Both the position numbers and the translations under genes were made by a program. Positions 36,601 to 44,383 of a DNA stretch of 64,000 nt are shown in pieces. Numbering within the stretch: the stretch's first letter is position 1; every line of letters begins with the position of its first letter. The stretch spans positions 31,296 to 95,295 of the forward strand of contig JBGVKZ010000004.1 of the NCBI GenBank assembly GCA_045124055.1, written 5' to 3'. Source of the DNA: CALZKI01 sp045124055 (GTDB lineage: Bacteria; Bacillota; Clostridia; Lachnospirales; Lachnospiraceae). The notes below the pieces were generated by a model, which did not search any database, was not told where the DNA came from, and saw only the letters and a list, made by a program, of their open reading frames with translations.

Positions 36601-37243
36601 AAATTTTTGCTTTTTCAGATTGTTTTTCTAATGGTCCAATCTGTTTTTCCAGTTCACTTAAAATATCGGAAACACGTAAAAGATTCTGTTTCTCATCTTC
36701 CAATTTTTTCTGTGCGGCTGCTTTTCGGCGTTTGAACTTTACAATTCCGGCCGCTTCATCAAAAAGTTCTCGTCTTTCTTCCGGTTTGCCACTCAAAATT
36801 TTCTCAATCTGACCCTGACCAATGATAGAATAGCCTTCTTTACCAATACCTGTATCATAAAAAAGTTCGTTGACATCTTTTAATCGGCAGGCGGTTCCAT
36901 TAATCAAATATTCACTTTCTCCAGAACGATAAAGTCGTCTTGCAACCGTTACTTCATCATAATCTATGGCAAGCTGATGATCTCTATTATCCAAAGTAAT
37001 GGCTACATATGCATAGCCCATTGGTTTTCTCATTTCTGTACCAGAGAAAATAACGTCCTGCATAGACGCACCACGAAGCTGCTTAATTCTTTGTTCACCA
37101 AGCACCCAACGGACCGCGTCTGCTACATTACTTTTACCACTTCCATTTGGTCCAACAATTCCTGTGATACCATTATGAAATTGAAAATTTATTTTGTTTG
37201 CAAAGGATTTAAATCCATGAACTTCAATACTTTTTAAATACAT
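33683..37243 (-). CDS. smc: Chromosome segregation protein SMC
   Basis: Condensin ATPase that organises and separates chromosomes. N-terminal Walker A is GPNGSGKSNVADAVRWVLGE (near residues 32-51). A first coiled coil runs from about 170 to 500, a hinge domain (YEGYGGSVKKVMEQ to VPGGAISGG) from about 510 to 660, and a second coiled coil to about 1000. The C-terminal ABC signature LSGGEKALTAIALLFA and Walker B FCLLDEIEAALDE close the head. Length 1186 is standard. It lies seven bases after rnc. Confidence 0.98.
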   Translation of the reverse strand: MYLKSIEVHGFKSFANKINFQFHNGITGIVGPNGSGKSNVADAVRWVLGEQRIKQLRGASMQDVIFSGTEMRKPMGYAYVAITLDNRDHQLAIDYDEVTVARRLYRSGESEYLINGTACRLKDVNELFYDTGIGKEGYSIIGQGQIEKILSGKPEERRELFDEAAGIVKFKRRKAAAQKKLEDEKQNLLRVSDILSELEKQIGPLEKQSEKAKIYLKKKEELKTLDVNVFLLENGRLKGQLDETIEKYKIASNDLEETTNRYNHIKEEYEQVQAEIESLEEVIDTTRNASNDANLLRGNLTNEVKILEEQINSAESNEGHMNKRKSSVQEQIDAKNTEKQAILDDKKITDDNLSDLVAKREEAKALLLSVQNRIEELNNQIEVGKNTIIEELNKRATIKSKLGRYDSMMEQIGIRKAELNARLLRVKSDEENQVETIKNLESAFEDVNKEIRSMDLKQKDMEKTLEEIRKGLSDKDNKLRENQVLYHSENSTLEALQNLTERYEGYGGSVKKVMEQKGNTKGIIGVVADIIKVEKKYETAIEIALGGNIQNIVTEDESTAKEMIQFLKQNKSGRATFLPLTSITKPQEFKTPEVLDEKGVIGMANELVSIEEKYKNVAKAMLGRIVVVDNIDNAVKIAKKFDYGVRMVTIEGELLVPGGAISGGAFKNNSNLLSRRREIEELTKKVKNLLSENEKLEKEIQEDKEKRNKLRLELEQLKTALQAKFIEQNTARLNLISAKQKMDETKEGGMALKAEEADIERQVQDIKVSKEKISGELKMSEELEVSVNEQITSFQVELEEKRTEETEKTAKVSEWDVEVEKVRQQQEFKQLNVDRIEGEILRFEAEMREILEGIELSQEEIQRKRESIAQIEETIKASYVSEGENQQKLTEAIQRKEELSNKQKTFFTDRESLSERMSALDKEVFRLNAQKEKCEEALETHINYMWDEYEITLSDAATLKDPEMNDLPAMKKSISTLKDEIKKLGDVNVNAIEDYKAVSERYTFLKAQHDDLVEAEKTLNGIIVELDAAMRKQFTEKFADIKREFDKVFKELFGGGKGTLELIEEEDILEAGIRIIAQPPGKKLQNMMQLSGGEKALTAIALLFAIQNLKPSPFCLLDEIEAALDESNVGRFAKYLHKLTKNTQFIVITHRRGTMEKADRLYGITMQEKGVSALVSVDLIEKDLDD

Positions 37244-37250
37244 ATTTCAC

Positions 37251-37937
37251 CTACTGTTTTAACATAACTAACGTTGCATAAGCTGCCTTTTGTTCAGCCT
37301 CTTTTTTATTATGTCCTACACCTGTACCATATTGTACTCTATTGATACATACTGCACATTCAAATTCTTTCGCATGTTCCGGGCCTCTTTCTGCCACCAA
37401 TATATAACGAATAGTGCCCATTTTCTTTCGCTGCACAATTTCCTGCAAAGAAGTCTTAGCATCATATACGTCTGTCTTCTTTTCTATATCGAATAAGATA
37501 AATTTCATTGCAAATTTTCTGGCTGCTTCTAGTCCACCATCTAAATAGATTGCTCCTAGAACAGATTCCATAACATCTGCTGTAATCGATTGTCTGGTTC
37601 TACCTCCGGTGATAGTTTCACCTTTTCCAAGAAACAAATAATCTCCCAAGGATATTCTTTCACCACAATCGGATAAAGCTTCTTCACATACCGCTGCCGC
37701 TCTGATTCTGGTCATCTTACCTTCCGCCATTTCCTTGAATTTTAAAAACAGATGCTCACTGGCAATCAACTCTAAAACTGCATCTCCCAAAAATTCTATA
37801 CGCTCATAATGACCTGTTTTATTTATCTTCTGTTCGTTTTCATATGAAGGATGTGTTAATGCTCGCTTCAATAATGCCTTATCCTTAAAAGTATATCCTA
37901 TAACTTGTTCCAGTTGTTCCATTGGTAATCTTTCCAA
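37251..37937 (-). CDS. rnc: Ribonuclease III
   Basis: Cuts double-stranded RNA, including rRNA precursors. The catalytic signature ERIEFLGDAVLELI, the second motif DVMESVLGAIYLDGG and a C-terminal double-stranded-RNA-binding domain (TSLQEIVQRKKMG, NKKEAEQKAA) are present. The frame extends to 38000, but that extension runs through a terminator hairpin at 37965-37986. The TTG at 37937 has GGAG five bases upstream and gives about 228 residues; the ATG at 37922 is an alternative. Confidence 0.94.
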   Translation of the reverse strand: MERLPMEQLEQVIGYTFKDKALLKRALTHPSYENEQKINKTGHYERIEFLGDAVLELIASEHLFLKFKEMAEGKMTRIRAAAVCEEALSDCGERISLGDYLFLGKGETITGGRTRQSITADVMESVLGAIYLDGGLEAARKFAMKFILFDIEKKTDVYDAKTSLQEIVQRKKMGTIRYILVAERGPEHAKEFECAVCINRVQYGTGVGHNKKEAEQKAAYATLVMLKQ

Positions 37938-37964
37938 CTTATCTCCATTCCTTCCATACAATCG

Positions 37965-37986
37965 AAAAAGCCCTATCGGGCTTTTT
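37965..37986 (-). terminator. Terminator between acpP and rnc
   Basis: AAAAAGCCC (37965-37973) and GGGCTTTTT (37978-37986) form a perfect nine-base stem with a four-base loop and a T-run included in the stem. It should reduce transcription from plsX-acpP into rnc-smc-ftsY. Confidence 0.8.
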
Positions 37987-37996
37987 GCAATGAACC

Positions 37997-38230
37997 TCAA
38001 TCGTTTCTATAATTTTTAATTAATTCGTATGCGTCCTGCACTGTGACAACCTGTTTTAAGTCATCTTCCTCAAAACTAATATCAAAGTTTTCTTCCAGCG
38101 TCATCGCAATCTGGTATAAATCCAGCGAATCTGCACCTAAATCTTCGGCAAATCTTGTGTCTTTATTAATTTCACCAATATCAATTTTCATAACCTTTAC
38201 GATGGCTTCTTTTAACATATCAAGTTCCAT
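37997..38230 (-). CDS. acpP: Acyl carrier protein
   Basis: Carries acyl chains in fatty acid synthesis. The 77-residue acidic protein has the phosphopantetheine site DSL at residues 34-36 (Ser35) in LGADSLDLYQ. It lies 14 bases after plsX and before rnc, the standard Firmicutes order, although no fab genes are in between here. Confidence 0.96.
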   Translation of the reverse strand: MELDMLKEAIVKVMKIDIGEINKDTRFAEDLGADSLDLYQIAMTLEENFDISFEEDDLKQVVTVQDAYELIKNYRND

Positions 38231-38244
38231 ATTTTTTTCCTCGA

Positions 38245-39258
38245 TTATTTATCGGATAGTGAAATAATATCCTCTATTTTGTCATTAATGTTTTGTTCAC
38301 TGAAAGCGATACATTGCATAATAGAATTTTTTACTTCTACTGCATTGGAACTTCCGTGAGTTTTTACAACAAGACCATTCAAGCCAAGCATTGGTGCTCC
38401 GCCGTACTCGTCTAAATTAAAAGCCTTTAAGGTTTCTTTCAAAGCAGGTTTTACTAAAAGTGCACCAATTTTACTTCTCAAGTTTTTCATCATGCCACCC
38501 TTTACTTTTTTGATTAAAGTAGCACCGACGCCTTCGTAAAGTTTTAAAATTACATTTCCAACAAAGGCTTCACAAACAATAACATCTACAACCCCTTTTG
38601 GAATATCTCTTGCTTCCACACTACCTACGAAATTGATTTCCGGACAATTTTTAAGGAGCGGAAACGTTTCTTTTACTAATGCATTTCCCTTTTCTTCTTC
38701 TGCACCATTATTGACAATGCCAACTCTTGGGTTTTTGATGCCCATAATGTTTTCCATATATACAGAACCGATTTTTGCATATTGAACCAAATGTGATGGT
38801 TTTGCATCTACATTCGCACCGCAGTCAATCAATAACGCTGCTCCTGTCTCCGTTGGAATCAGTGGTGCAAGAGCTGGTCTTTCAATTCCCTTAAGTCTTC
38901 CTACAATAACCTGTCCACCTACTAAAGTAGCTCCTGTACTTCCTGCTGAAACATAGGCATCACATTTGCCTTCTCTTACCATCGTCAAAGCTTTTACAAT
39001 AGACGAATCTTTTTTCTTACGAATCGCCATAACTGGTGGTTCTGCAGTTTCAATAATTTCCGTAGCGTTTACGATTTCTGCCTGTTCTTCATTATATGTA
39101 TACTTCGAAAGTTCTTTTTTAATCACGTCTTCTTGTCCAACAAAATAGATCTTCACTTTATTACTTTCATTAATGGCATCTACGCCGCCTTTAATAATTT
39201 CTACCGGTGCATTATCTCCGCCCATTGCGTCCAATGCCACTTTTACATACTCTGACAT
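38245..39258 (-). CDS. plsX: Phosphate acyltransferase PlsX
   Basis: Converts acyl-ACP and phosphate to acyl-phosphate, the donor for PlsY at 11.9-12.6 kb. Diagnostic segments are ALDAMGGDNAPVEIIKGGVD (N-terminus), YVSAGSTGATLVGG, and CEAFVGNVILKLYEGVG. Length 337 fits. The gene has its own promoter downstream of the rpmF terminator and is followed by acpP. Confidence 0.97.
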   Translation of the reverse strand: MSEYVKVALDAMGGDNAPVEIIKGGVDAINESNKVKIYFVGQEDVIKKELSKYTYNEEQAEIVNATEIIETAEPPVMAIRKKKDSSIVKALTMVREGKCDAYVSAGSTGATLVGGQVIVGRLKGIERPALAPLIPTETGAALLIDCGANVDAKPSHLVQYAKIGSVYMENIMGIKNPRVGIVNNGAEEEKGNALVKETFPLLKNCPEINFVGSVEARDIPKGVVDVIVCEAFVGNVILKLYEGVGATLIKKVKGGMMKNLRSKIGALLVKPALKETLKAFNLDEYGGAPMLGLNGLVVKTHGSSNAVEVKNSIMQCIAFSEQNINDKIEDIISLSDK

Positions 39259-39306
39259 ATAAAACTTCTCCGTTTCTGTATCATTTTATCTTATTTAACC
39301 TATTAT

Positions 39307-39335
39307 AATATACTAAAATAGCGTCTAAAAATCAA
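39307..39335 (-). promoter_or_regulatory. Promoter of plsX-acpP
   Basis: On the minus strand TTGATT (39330-39335), a 17-base spacer and TATATT (39307-39312), about 48 bases before plsX. No clear FapR palindrome was recognised. Confidence 0.6.
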
Positions 39336-39344
39336 GAATATTGC

Positions 39345-39379
39345 AAAAAAAATAAAGGACTTCCAATCGGAAATCCTTT
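39345..39379 (-). terminator. Terminator after rpmF
   Basis: An 11-base stem (39354-39364 with 39369-39379, one G-U pair, four-base loop) is followed on the minus strand by a long T-run. Confidence 0.9.
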
Positions 39380-39397
39380 ATACATAGTCAAATTCAA

Positions 39398-39577
39398 TTA
39401 TTCAACTGTGATGATTTCTTTTTTGTTGTATGAGCCACAAGCTTTACATACTCTGTGAGGCATCATTAAAGCACCACATTTGCTACATTTTACTAATGTA
39501 GGAGCACTCATTTTCCAGTTTGCTCTTCTCTTATCTCTTCTACCTTTTGAAGATTTATTCTTTGGACAAATAGACAT
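39398..39577 (-). CDS. rpmF: 50S ribosomal protein L32
   Basis: A 59-residue ribosomal protein. The translation begins MSICPKNKSSKGRRDKRRAN and has the Cys4 zinc ribbon CSKCG...CKACG. AGGAGG precedes the ATG by a short gap, two bases after the DUF177 stop. The DUF177-rpmF pair is highly conserved in bacteria. Its own hairpin terminator follows. Confidence 0.96.
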   Translation of the reverse strand: MSICPKNKSSKGRRDKRRANWKMSAPTLVKCSKCGALMMPHRVCKACGSYNKKEIITVE

Positions 39578-39579
39578 CG

Positions 39580-40104
39580 TTACACCTCCTTATTTGCGTT
39601 AAAGATATCTTTTAAAGCTGCCCATCTAGGGTCCGGCACAAAAGTATCGCAACCACATTCGCCTGTGTTTAAGTCTTTTCCACAGACGGTACAAATTCCT
39701 TTGCACTGCGGCTTACACAAGACTTTCATCGGCCAGCTCATTAAAATCTCATTGTTTACTAGGTTTCCAACATTTAGTTCGTAACCTTCCATAAAGTTTT
39801 GTTCGTCTTCTTCCATATCTTCACTCAGATTGTCCGGCGAAAACACTTCATATGAAAACTGTAAATCCATTTCATAAGGAACACTTGTAAGGCATCGGTC
39901 ACATTTCATATCAAATGTAATCTTACCCGTACCCTCTACCAATGCTTTTCCAACAGCGATATTGGAAAACACCATAGAAAGAGGTTCTTTAAAGATGACG
40001 GAAAACTTCTCACCATTATAGGTAAAAGTATCCATATCTAATGAAATTTCTTTCTTTACAACTTTTTCCTCGGACGAAAAAACATCAGTTAAATTCACTA
40101 ACAT
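39580..40104 (-). CDS. YceD/DUF177 family protein
   Basis: A 174-residue protein of the DUF177 (YceD, YlbN) family, almost always encoded just upstream of rpmF and linked in some organisms to 23S rRNA accumulation. Cys pairs occur in CDRCL and CKPQCKGICTVCGKDLNTGECGC, suggesting metal binding. It is preceded by a consensus promoter and followed two bases later by rpmF. Confidence 0.92.
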   Translation of the reverse strand: MLVNLTDVFSSEEKVVKKEISLDMDTFTYNGEKFSVIFKEPLSMVFSNIAVGKALVEGTGKITFDMKCDRCLTSVPYEMDLQFSYEVFSPDNLSEDMEEDEQNFMEGYELNVGNLVNNEILMSWPMKVLCKPQCKGICTVCGKDLNTGECGCDTFVPDPRWAALKDIFNANKEV

Positions 40105-40130
40105 CGTTGTCTCCTATCCACACTTGAACT

Positions 40131-40159
40131 ATTATACATACGACATCTTGGTTTGTCAA
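40131..40159 (-). promoter_or_regulatory. Consensus promoter of DUF177-rpmF
   Basis: On the minus strand TTGACA (40154-40159), exactly 17 bases, then TATAAT (40131-40136): a perfect vegetative promoter 27 bases before the DUF177 start, in the gap after pta. Confidence 0.9.
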
Positions 40160-40193
40160 CATAATTTTCTCTTGGCATTTTGCGTGTCAGGTT

Positions 40194-41195
40194 TTATGCC
40201 ATTTGAGCCTGTACGGCTGTCAATGCCACTACACCAACAATATCTTCCCACGAACAACCTCTGGATAAATCATTTACCGGTTTTGCAAGTCCTTGAACCA
40301 TTGGTCCATAAGCTTCTGCTCCACCAAGTCTTTGCACTAATTTATAACCAATATTTCCACTGTCTAAGTTCGGGAAAATTAGCACGTTGGCTTTACCTGC
40401 AACTTCACTACCTGGTGCTTTTGATTTTGCAACCTGTGGTACTAAAGCTGCGTCCGCCTGTAATTCCCCATCTAATGTAAGATGTGGATACTGTTCGTGA
40501 GCAATATTTGTAGCTTCAATCACCTTATCTACACATGGGTGATGTGCACTTCCTTTTGTGGAATGTGAAAGCATCGCGATAATTGGCCTTGGTCCAATTA
40601 AAGTACGAAAACTCTTCGCACTGGTATCGGCGATAGCCGCCAATTCTTCTGCAGTTGGGTCCTGATTCAAACCACAATCTGCAAAAAGGAAAGTTCCATT
40701 TTCACCATAACTACAATTTGGAACATCTAATATAAAGAAACCGGATACTAATTTAACGCCCGGTGCTGTTTTCAAAATCTGTAAAGATGGTCTTAAAACA
40801 TCTGCTGTGGCATGGCATGCCCCCGCAACCATTCCATCTGCATCATTCGCTTTTACCATCATTACCCCAAAAGTCAAATAGTCTGTCAATAAAATTTCTC
40901 TGGCTTTTTCTAAAGTCATACCTTTTGATTTTCTAGTTTCGTACAAAAGTTCCACATAAGCATCTAATTTTTCACAGTTTTGTGGGTCTACGACTTTAAC
41001 CCCCGTCAAGTCAACTTCCAACCACCCAGCACCGTCCATAATCTTTTCTTCATTACCAACCATAATAACATCGGCAATATCTTCTTCGATAATGTGTGAT
41101 GCTGCAATCAAAGTTCTCTTATCGGTTGTCTCTGGCAACACGATTGTCTTCTTATCTTGTCTCGCACGTTCTTTAATCTTATCAATATAAGCCAT
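40194..41195 (-). CDS. pta: Phosphate acetyltransferase
   Basis: Interconverts acetyl-CoA and acetyl-phosphate. The 333-residue short form shows IVLPETTDKRTLIAASHI at the N-terminus, MVAGACHATADVLRPSLQI, LADCGLNQDPTAEELAAIA and the C-terminal NVLIFPNLDSGNIGYKLVQR. The ATG at 41195 has GGAGG eight bases upstream; earlier starts overlap the site. Acetate kinase, often the next gene, is not here. Confidence 0.95.
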   Translation of the reverse strand: MAYIDKIKERARQDKKTIVLPETTDKRTLIAASHIIEEDIADVIMVGNEEKIMDGAGWLEVDLTGVKVVDPQNCEKLDAYVELLYETRKSKGMTLEKAREILLTDYLTFGVMMVKANDADGMVAGACHATADVLRPSLQILKTAPGVKLVSGFFILDVPNCSYGENGTFLFADCGLNQDPTAEELAAIADTSAKSFRTLIGPRPIIAMLSHSTKGSAHHPCVDKVIEATNIAHEQYPHLTLDGELQADAALVPQVAKSKAPGSEVAGKANVLIFPNLDSGNIGYKLVQRLGGAEAYGPMVQGLAKPVNDLSRGCSWEDIVGVVALTAVQAQMA

Positions 41196-41261
41196 ACCCA
41201 TTTCCTCCATACTTAATACTGCTATTTTTCTACCTTCTCACATACATTTCAGTATATGTTA

Positions 41262-41290
41262 ATTATACAAAATCAAGTTATTGTATACAA
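41262..41290 (-). promoter_or_regulatory. Probable promoter of pta
   Basis: TATAAT on the minus strand (41262-41267, exact) with a weak -35 TTGTAT (41285-41290) 17 bases upstream. The -35 is part of the ten-base palindrome TTGTATACAA (41281-41290). Confidence 0.55.
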
Positions 41291-41353
41291 GAAAAAATAT
41301 TGAAAATATTGTGCAAAATCAAGTACAAAGTTCATTGTTAACTTTATGTTAAT

Positions 41354-41382
41354 GTGTTAACATAGGATTAAAGGGATTAAGG
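41354..41382 (+). promoter_or_regulatory. GTTAAC-rich promoter region of tmcAL
   Basis: Two GTTAAC copies and one GTTAAT lie within 30 bases just upstream of tmcAL; TTGTTA and TAACAT at 17-base spacing could be the promoter. The repeats may be a regulator site. Weakly supported; coordinates are approximate. Confidence 0.3.
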
Positions 41383-41392
41383 AGGCAGAATT

Positions 41393-42610
41393 ATGAAAGT
41401 TGTAGGTATTATAGCTGAATACAACCCTTTTCACAAAGGACACAAATACCATATTGAAGAAGCAAAAAAGATAACAGGTAGTGACTATTGTATCGTCGTT
41501 ATGAGTGGTGATTATATGCAACGTGGAGTCCCTGCTATGATTGACAAGTATTCCCGTGCAAAAATGGCCCTAGAAAATGGAGCAGATTTAGTGTTGGAAT
41601 TACCAGTGCGTTTTGCTACCTCCAGTGCAGAAGGCTTTGCCTATGGAGCAATTTCACTTCTAAATGCCACTGGTGTCGTGACCGATATATGTTTTGGCAG
41701 CGAATGTGGTAACATTGAAAAATTATCCAAAATTGCAAAAATCTTACTAGAAGAACCGGAAGAATACAAAGAAATTTTAAAGCGAGGATTAAAAAGTGGA
41801 CTTTCTTATCCTATCGCACGAAATACCGCACTGCAAGGACTTGACTGCTGGGATTTTGACACATTAAAAATTCTTTCTATGCCAAACAATATTTTAGGTA
41901 TGGAATATATCAAGGCCTTACTAAAACTGAATTCTAACATAAATCCGGTAACCATTAAGCGACTAGGTGGTGATTATAACGACTCCACCCCATCAGAATT
42001 ATATTCTTCTGCACTGGCCATTCGTTCTTCCATTTTTTCTACGGAAAACTTAGACAACATTTTGTCTGAAGTGCCACAAAACGTATATGATATTCTGAAA
42101 GAAAAACAAAACCTTTCTTTTCCGATTATACCTGATGATTTTTCAGAAATGTTGCATTACAAGTTGCTTAGCGAAAAAGAGAAAGGCTTTACGGAATATA
42201 TTGATGTTAGCCCTGATTTATCGGATAGAATTGTAAAAAATGTGTATCAGTATAACAATTATGAAAGTTTCTGTGACTTACTAAAAACCAAAAATATGAC
42301 TTACACTCGTATTAGCCGCTGTTTACTTCATATTTTGCTAGATTTGAAAGTTGCACCGGATACTACTCCTTCTTATCTTAGAATTCTTGGTATTAACAAA
42401 GATGCTTCTGAGCTTTCAAAAGGCATCAAGGAAAATTGTACCTTACCACTGATTTCTAAGCTGGCAGATGCGAAGGAAAACCTATCTGCTAAGGCTCTTG
42501 ATTTGTTGAACGAAGATATCTTTGCCGCAAATCTTTATGGTACAGTTATCCGTCATAAATTTGGTGGTGAATTAATGAATGAATATCAACAAGCTATACA
42601 AATTGTATAA
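41393..42610 (+). CDS. tmcAL: tRNA(Met) cytidine acetate ligase TmcAL (YlbM)
   Basis: Makes N4-acetylcytidine at the wobble position of elongator tRNA-Met using acetate and ATP. The nucleotidyltransferase HxGH motif is HKGH at residues 14-17 in AEYNPFHKGHKYHIEEA; VVMSGDYMQRGVPAM and NGADLVLELPVRFATSSAEGFA follow and are diagnostic. Length 405 fits. AAGGAGG precedes the ATG. It is divergent from pta, which makes or uses acetyl-phosphate. Confidence 0.95.
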   Translation: MKVVGIIAEYNPFHKGHKYHIEEAKKITGSDYCIVVMSGDYMQRGVPAMIDKYSRAKMALENGADLVLELPVRFATSSAEGFAYGAISLLNATGVVTDICFGSECGNIEKLSKIAKILLEEPEEYKEILKRGLKSGLSYPIARNTALQGLDCWDFDTLKILSMPNNILGMEYIKALLKLNSNINPVTIKRLGGDYNDSTPSELYSSALAIRSSIFSTENLDNILSEVPQNVYDILKEKQNLSFPIIPDDFSEMLHYKLLSEKEKGFTEYIDVSPDLSDRIVKNVYQYNNYESFCDLLKTKNMTYTRISRCLLHILLDLKVAPDTTPSYLRILGINKDASELSKGIKENCTLPLISKLADAKENLSAKALDLLNEDIFAANLYGTVIRHKFGGELMNEYQQAIQIV

Positions 42611-42638
42611 TTAGATTTTTTAATTTCGTTATAAAAAA

Positions 42639-42680
42639 TTCCGTACAAAACGATGTCACATTTTGTACGGAACTTTTTTT
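42639..42680. terminator. Bidirectional terminator between tmcAL and the PFL gene
   Basis: TTCCGTACAAAA (42639-42650) pairs perfectly with TTTTGTACGGAA (42661-42672) over ten bases. T-runs follow on both strands. Confidence 0.9.
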
Positions 42681-42696
42681 GCTCATTTTATATTCC

Positions 42697-44061
42697 TTAG
42701 TTTTTAAAACTGTGAATTGGTGCCGGAATTCTTCCGCCACGATTTACAAAAGCATCACAAGAATATGGATTAACCGGCATAATTGGTGCATAACCAAGTA
42801 AGCCACCAAATTCTACTGTTTCACCTACTTTTTTGCCGATTACCGGAATGATACGAACCGCTGTAGTTTTCTGATTTACCATACCGATTGCCATTTCATC
42901 TGCAATAATACCAGAAATTGTTGTTGCCTTTGTATCTCCAGGAATCGCAATCATATCAAGACCTACGGAACATACGCAAGTCATAGCTTCTAATTTTTCT
43001 AAAGTAAGTGCACCTGCAACTACGGCATCAATCATACCCTGGTCTTCACTGACAGGAATAAATGCACCACTTAATCCACCTACATAAGAAGATGCCATAA
43101 CACCACCTTTTTTTACCTGGTCATTAAGAAGGGCTAAAGCTGCTGTTGTCCCCGGTGCTCCGGCATATTCCAAACCAATTTCACACAAAATGTCTGCTAC
43201 ACTGTCTCCGATAGCTGGTGTTGGTGCTAAAGATAAATCCACAATACCAAATGGTACACCAAGGCGTTTTGACGCTTCGCCGGCTACAAGCTGACCAACT
43301 CTTGTTACCTTAAAGGCTGTCTTTTTAATTGTTTCACATAATACTTCAAAATTTTCACCACGTACTTTTTCCAAGGCTGTTTTTACTACACCAGGACCAC
43401 TTACACCAACGTTAATAATCTTATCCGCTTCCGTAACACCGTGGAAAGCACCTGCCATAAAAGGATTATCATCTGGTGCATTACAAAATACAACTAACTT
43501 GGCACAACCAAGAGAGTCATTCTCTTTTGTATATTCTGCGGTTTCCAAAATCATTTCACCCATCAATTTTACAGCATCCATATTGATACCAGTTTTGGTA
43601 GAACCTAAATTGACAGAACTACATACTCTTTCTGTCTGAGAAAGTGCCAATGGAATAGAACGAATTAAAAGTTCCTCTGCCGGCGTCATACCCTTACTTA
43701 CAAGGGCCGAATAACCACCAATAAAGTTAACTCCTACTTCGTGTGCTACTTTATCTAATGTTTTTGCAATTGAAGCATAATCTTCAATGGTTTTACAAGC
43801 TGCACCACCAACTAATGCGATTGGAGTTACCGAAATTCGCTTGTTTACAATGGGAATACCAAATTCTCTAGAGATTTCTTCTCCCGTGGCTACCAAATCC
43901 TTCGCTGCTTCATAAATTTTATTGTAAATATTCTTATTCAGAGTTTCTAAATCCGAGTCAATACAATCTAATAAACTAATACCAAGTGTGATGGTTCTTA
44001 CATCTAGGTTTTCGTGTTCAATCATTTTATTGGTCTCGTTGACTTCAAACATATTTATCAT
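42697..44061 (-). CDS. PFL family protein (UPF0210/DUF711)
   Basis: A 454-residue cytoplasmic protein of the UPF0210 family, which resembles the pyruvate formate-lyase fold but has no proven activity. Conserved stretches include NKRISVTPIALVGGAAC, NLGSTKTGINMDAVKLMGE and GLSGAFIPVSEDQGM. GGAG lies nine bases before the ATG at 44061; an ATG three codons later is possible. It follows the ACT-domain gene by 30 bases; this pair occurs together in many Firmicutes and archaea. Confidence 0.92.
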   Translation of the reverse strand: MINMFEVNETNKMIEHENLDVRTITLGISLLDCIDSDLETLNKNIYNKIYEAAKDLVATGEEISREFGIPIVNKRISVTPIALVGGAACKTIEDYASIAKTLDKVAHEVGVNFIGGYSALVSKGMTPAEELLIRSIPLALSQTERVCSSVNLGSTKTGINMDAVKLMGEMILETAEYTKENDSLGCAKLVVFCNAPDDNPFMAGAFHGVTEADKIINVGVSGPGVVKTALEKVRGENFEVLCETIKKTAFKVTRVGQLVAGEASKRLGVPFGIVDLSLAPTPAIGDSVADILCEIGLEYAGAPGTTAALALLNDQVKKGGVMASSYVGGLSGAFIPVSEDQGMIDAVVAGALTLEKLEAMTCVCSVGLDMIAIPGDTKATTISGIIADEMAIGMVNQKTTAVRIIPVIGKKVGETVEFGGLLGYAPIMPVNPYSCDAFVNRGGRIPAPIHSFKN

Positions 44062-44091
44062 AATGCTTATCTCCTATGTGGGTAAATTTCC

Positions 44092-44364
44092 TTAGATTCT
44101 GTGCATTTTTGCAAAAATTTCTTCTTTTTGACAATGAATTACAATACCGATTTTTTCGCCTAATGCATCTAAATCATCAACAATATCCCCGAAAGGCTTT
44201 GTTGTCTGTGCGTAGTCAACAACCATCATCATATTAAAATAACCATCTACGATTGTCTGAGAAATATCCAAAATATTAATCTGATTATCTGCAAGATATG
44301 TACAAACTCCTGCCATAATACCTACGGTATCCTTTCCTACTACTGTGATAATTGATTTTTTCAT
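44092..44364 (-). CDS. ACT domain-containing protein
   Basis: A 90-residue single ACT domain (KKSIITVVGKDTVGIMAGVC; DYAQTTKPFGDIVDDLDALG) of the UPF0237 group, a small-molecule-binding module. The start at 44364 follows TTTGGAGG; the longer frame to 44472 overlaps the MBL gene and is not used. Its partner is probably the UPF0210 protein downstream, with a regulatory role that is unproven. Confidence 0.92.
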   Translation of the reverse strand: MKKSIITVVGKDTVGIMAGVCTYLADNQINILDISQTIVDGYFNMMMVVDYAQTTKPFGDIVDDLDALGEKIGIVIHCQKEEIFAKMHRI

Positions 44365-44383
44365 AATAAACCTCCAAAATGTA

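Noticed and set aside
37938..38000. Longer rnc start overlapping acpP
   Set aside because: The extension translates a terminator hairpin; better starts with GGAG or GGAAAG lie downstream.
39259..39344. FapR operator upstream of plsX
   Set aside because: AT-rich sequence around the promoter contains TTAGTA but no matching inverted half at the proper spacing.
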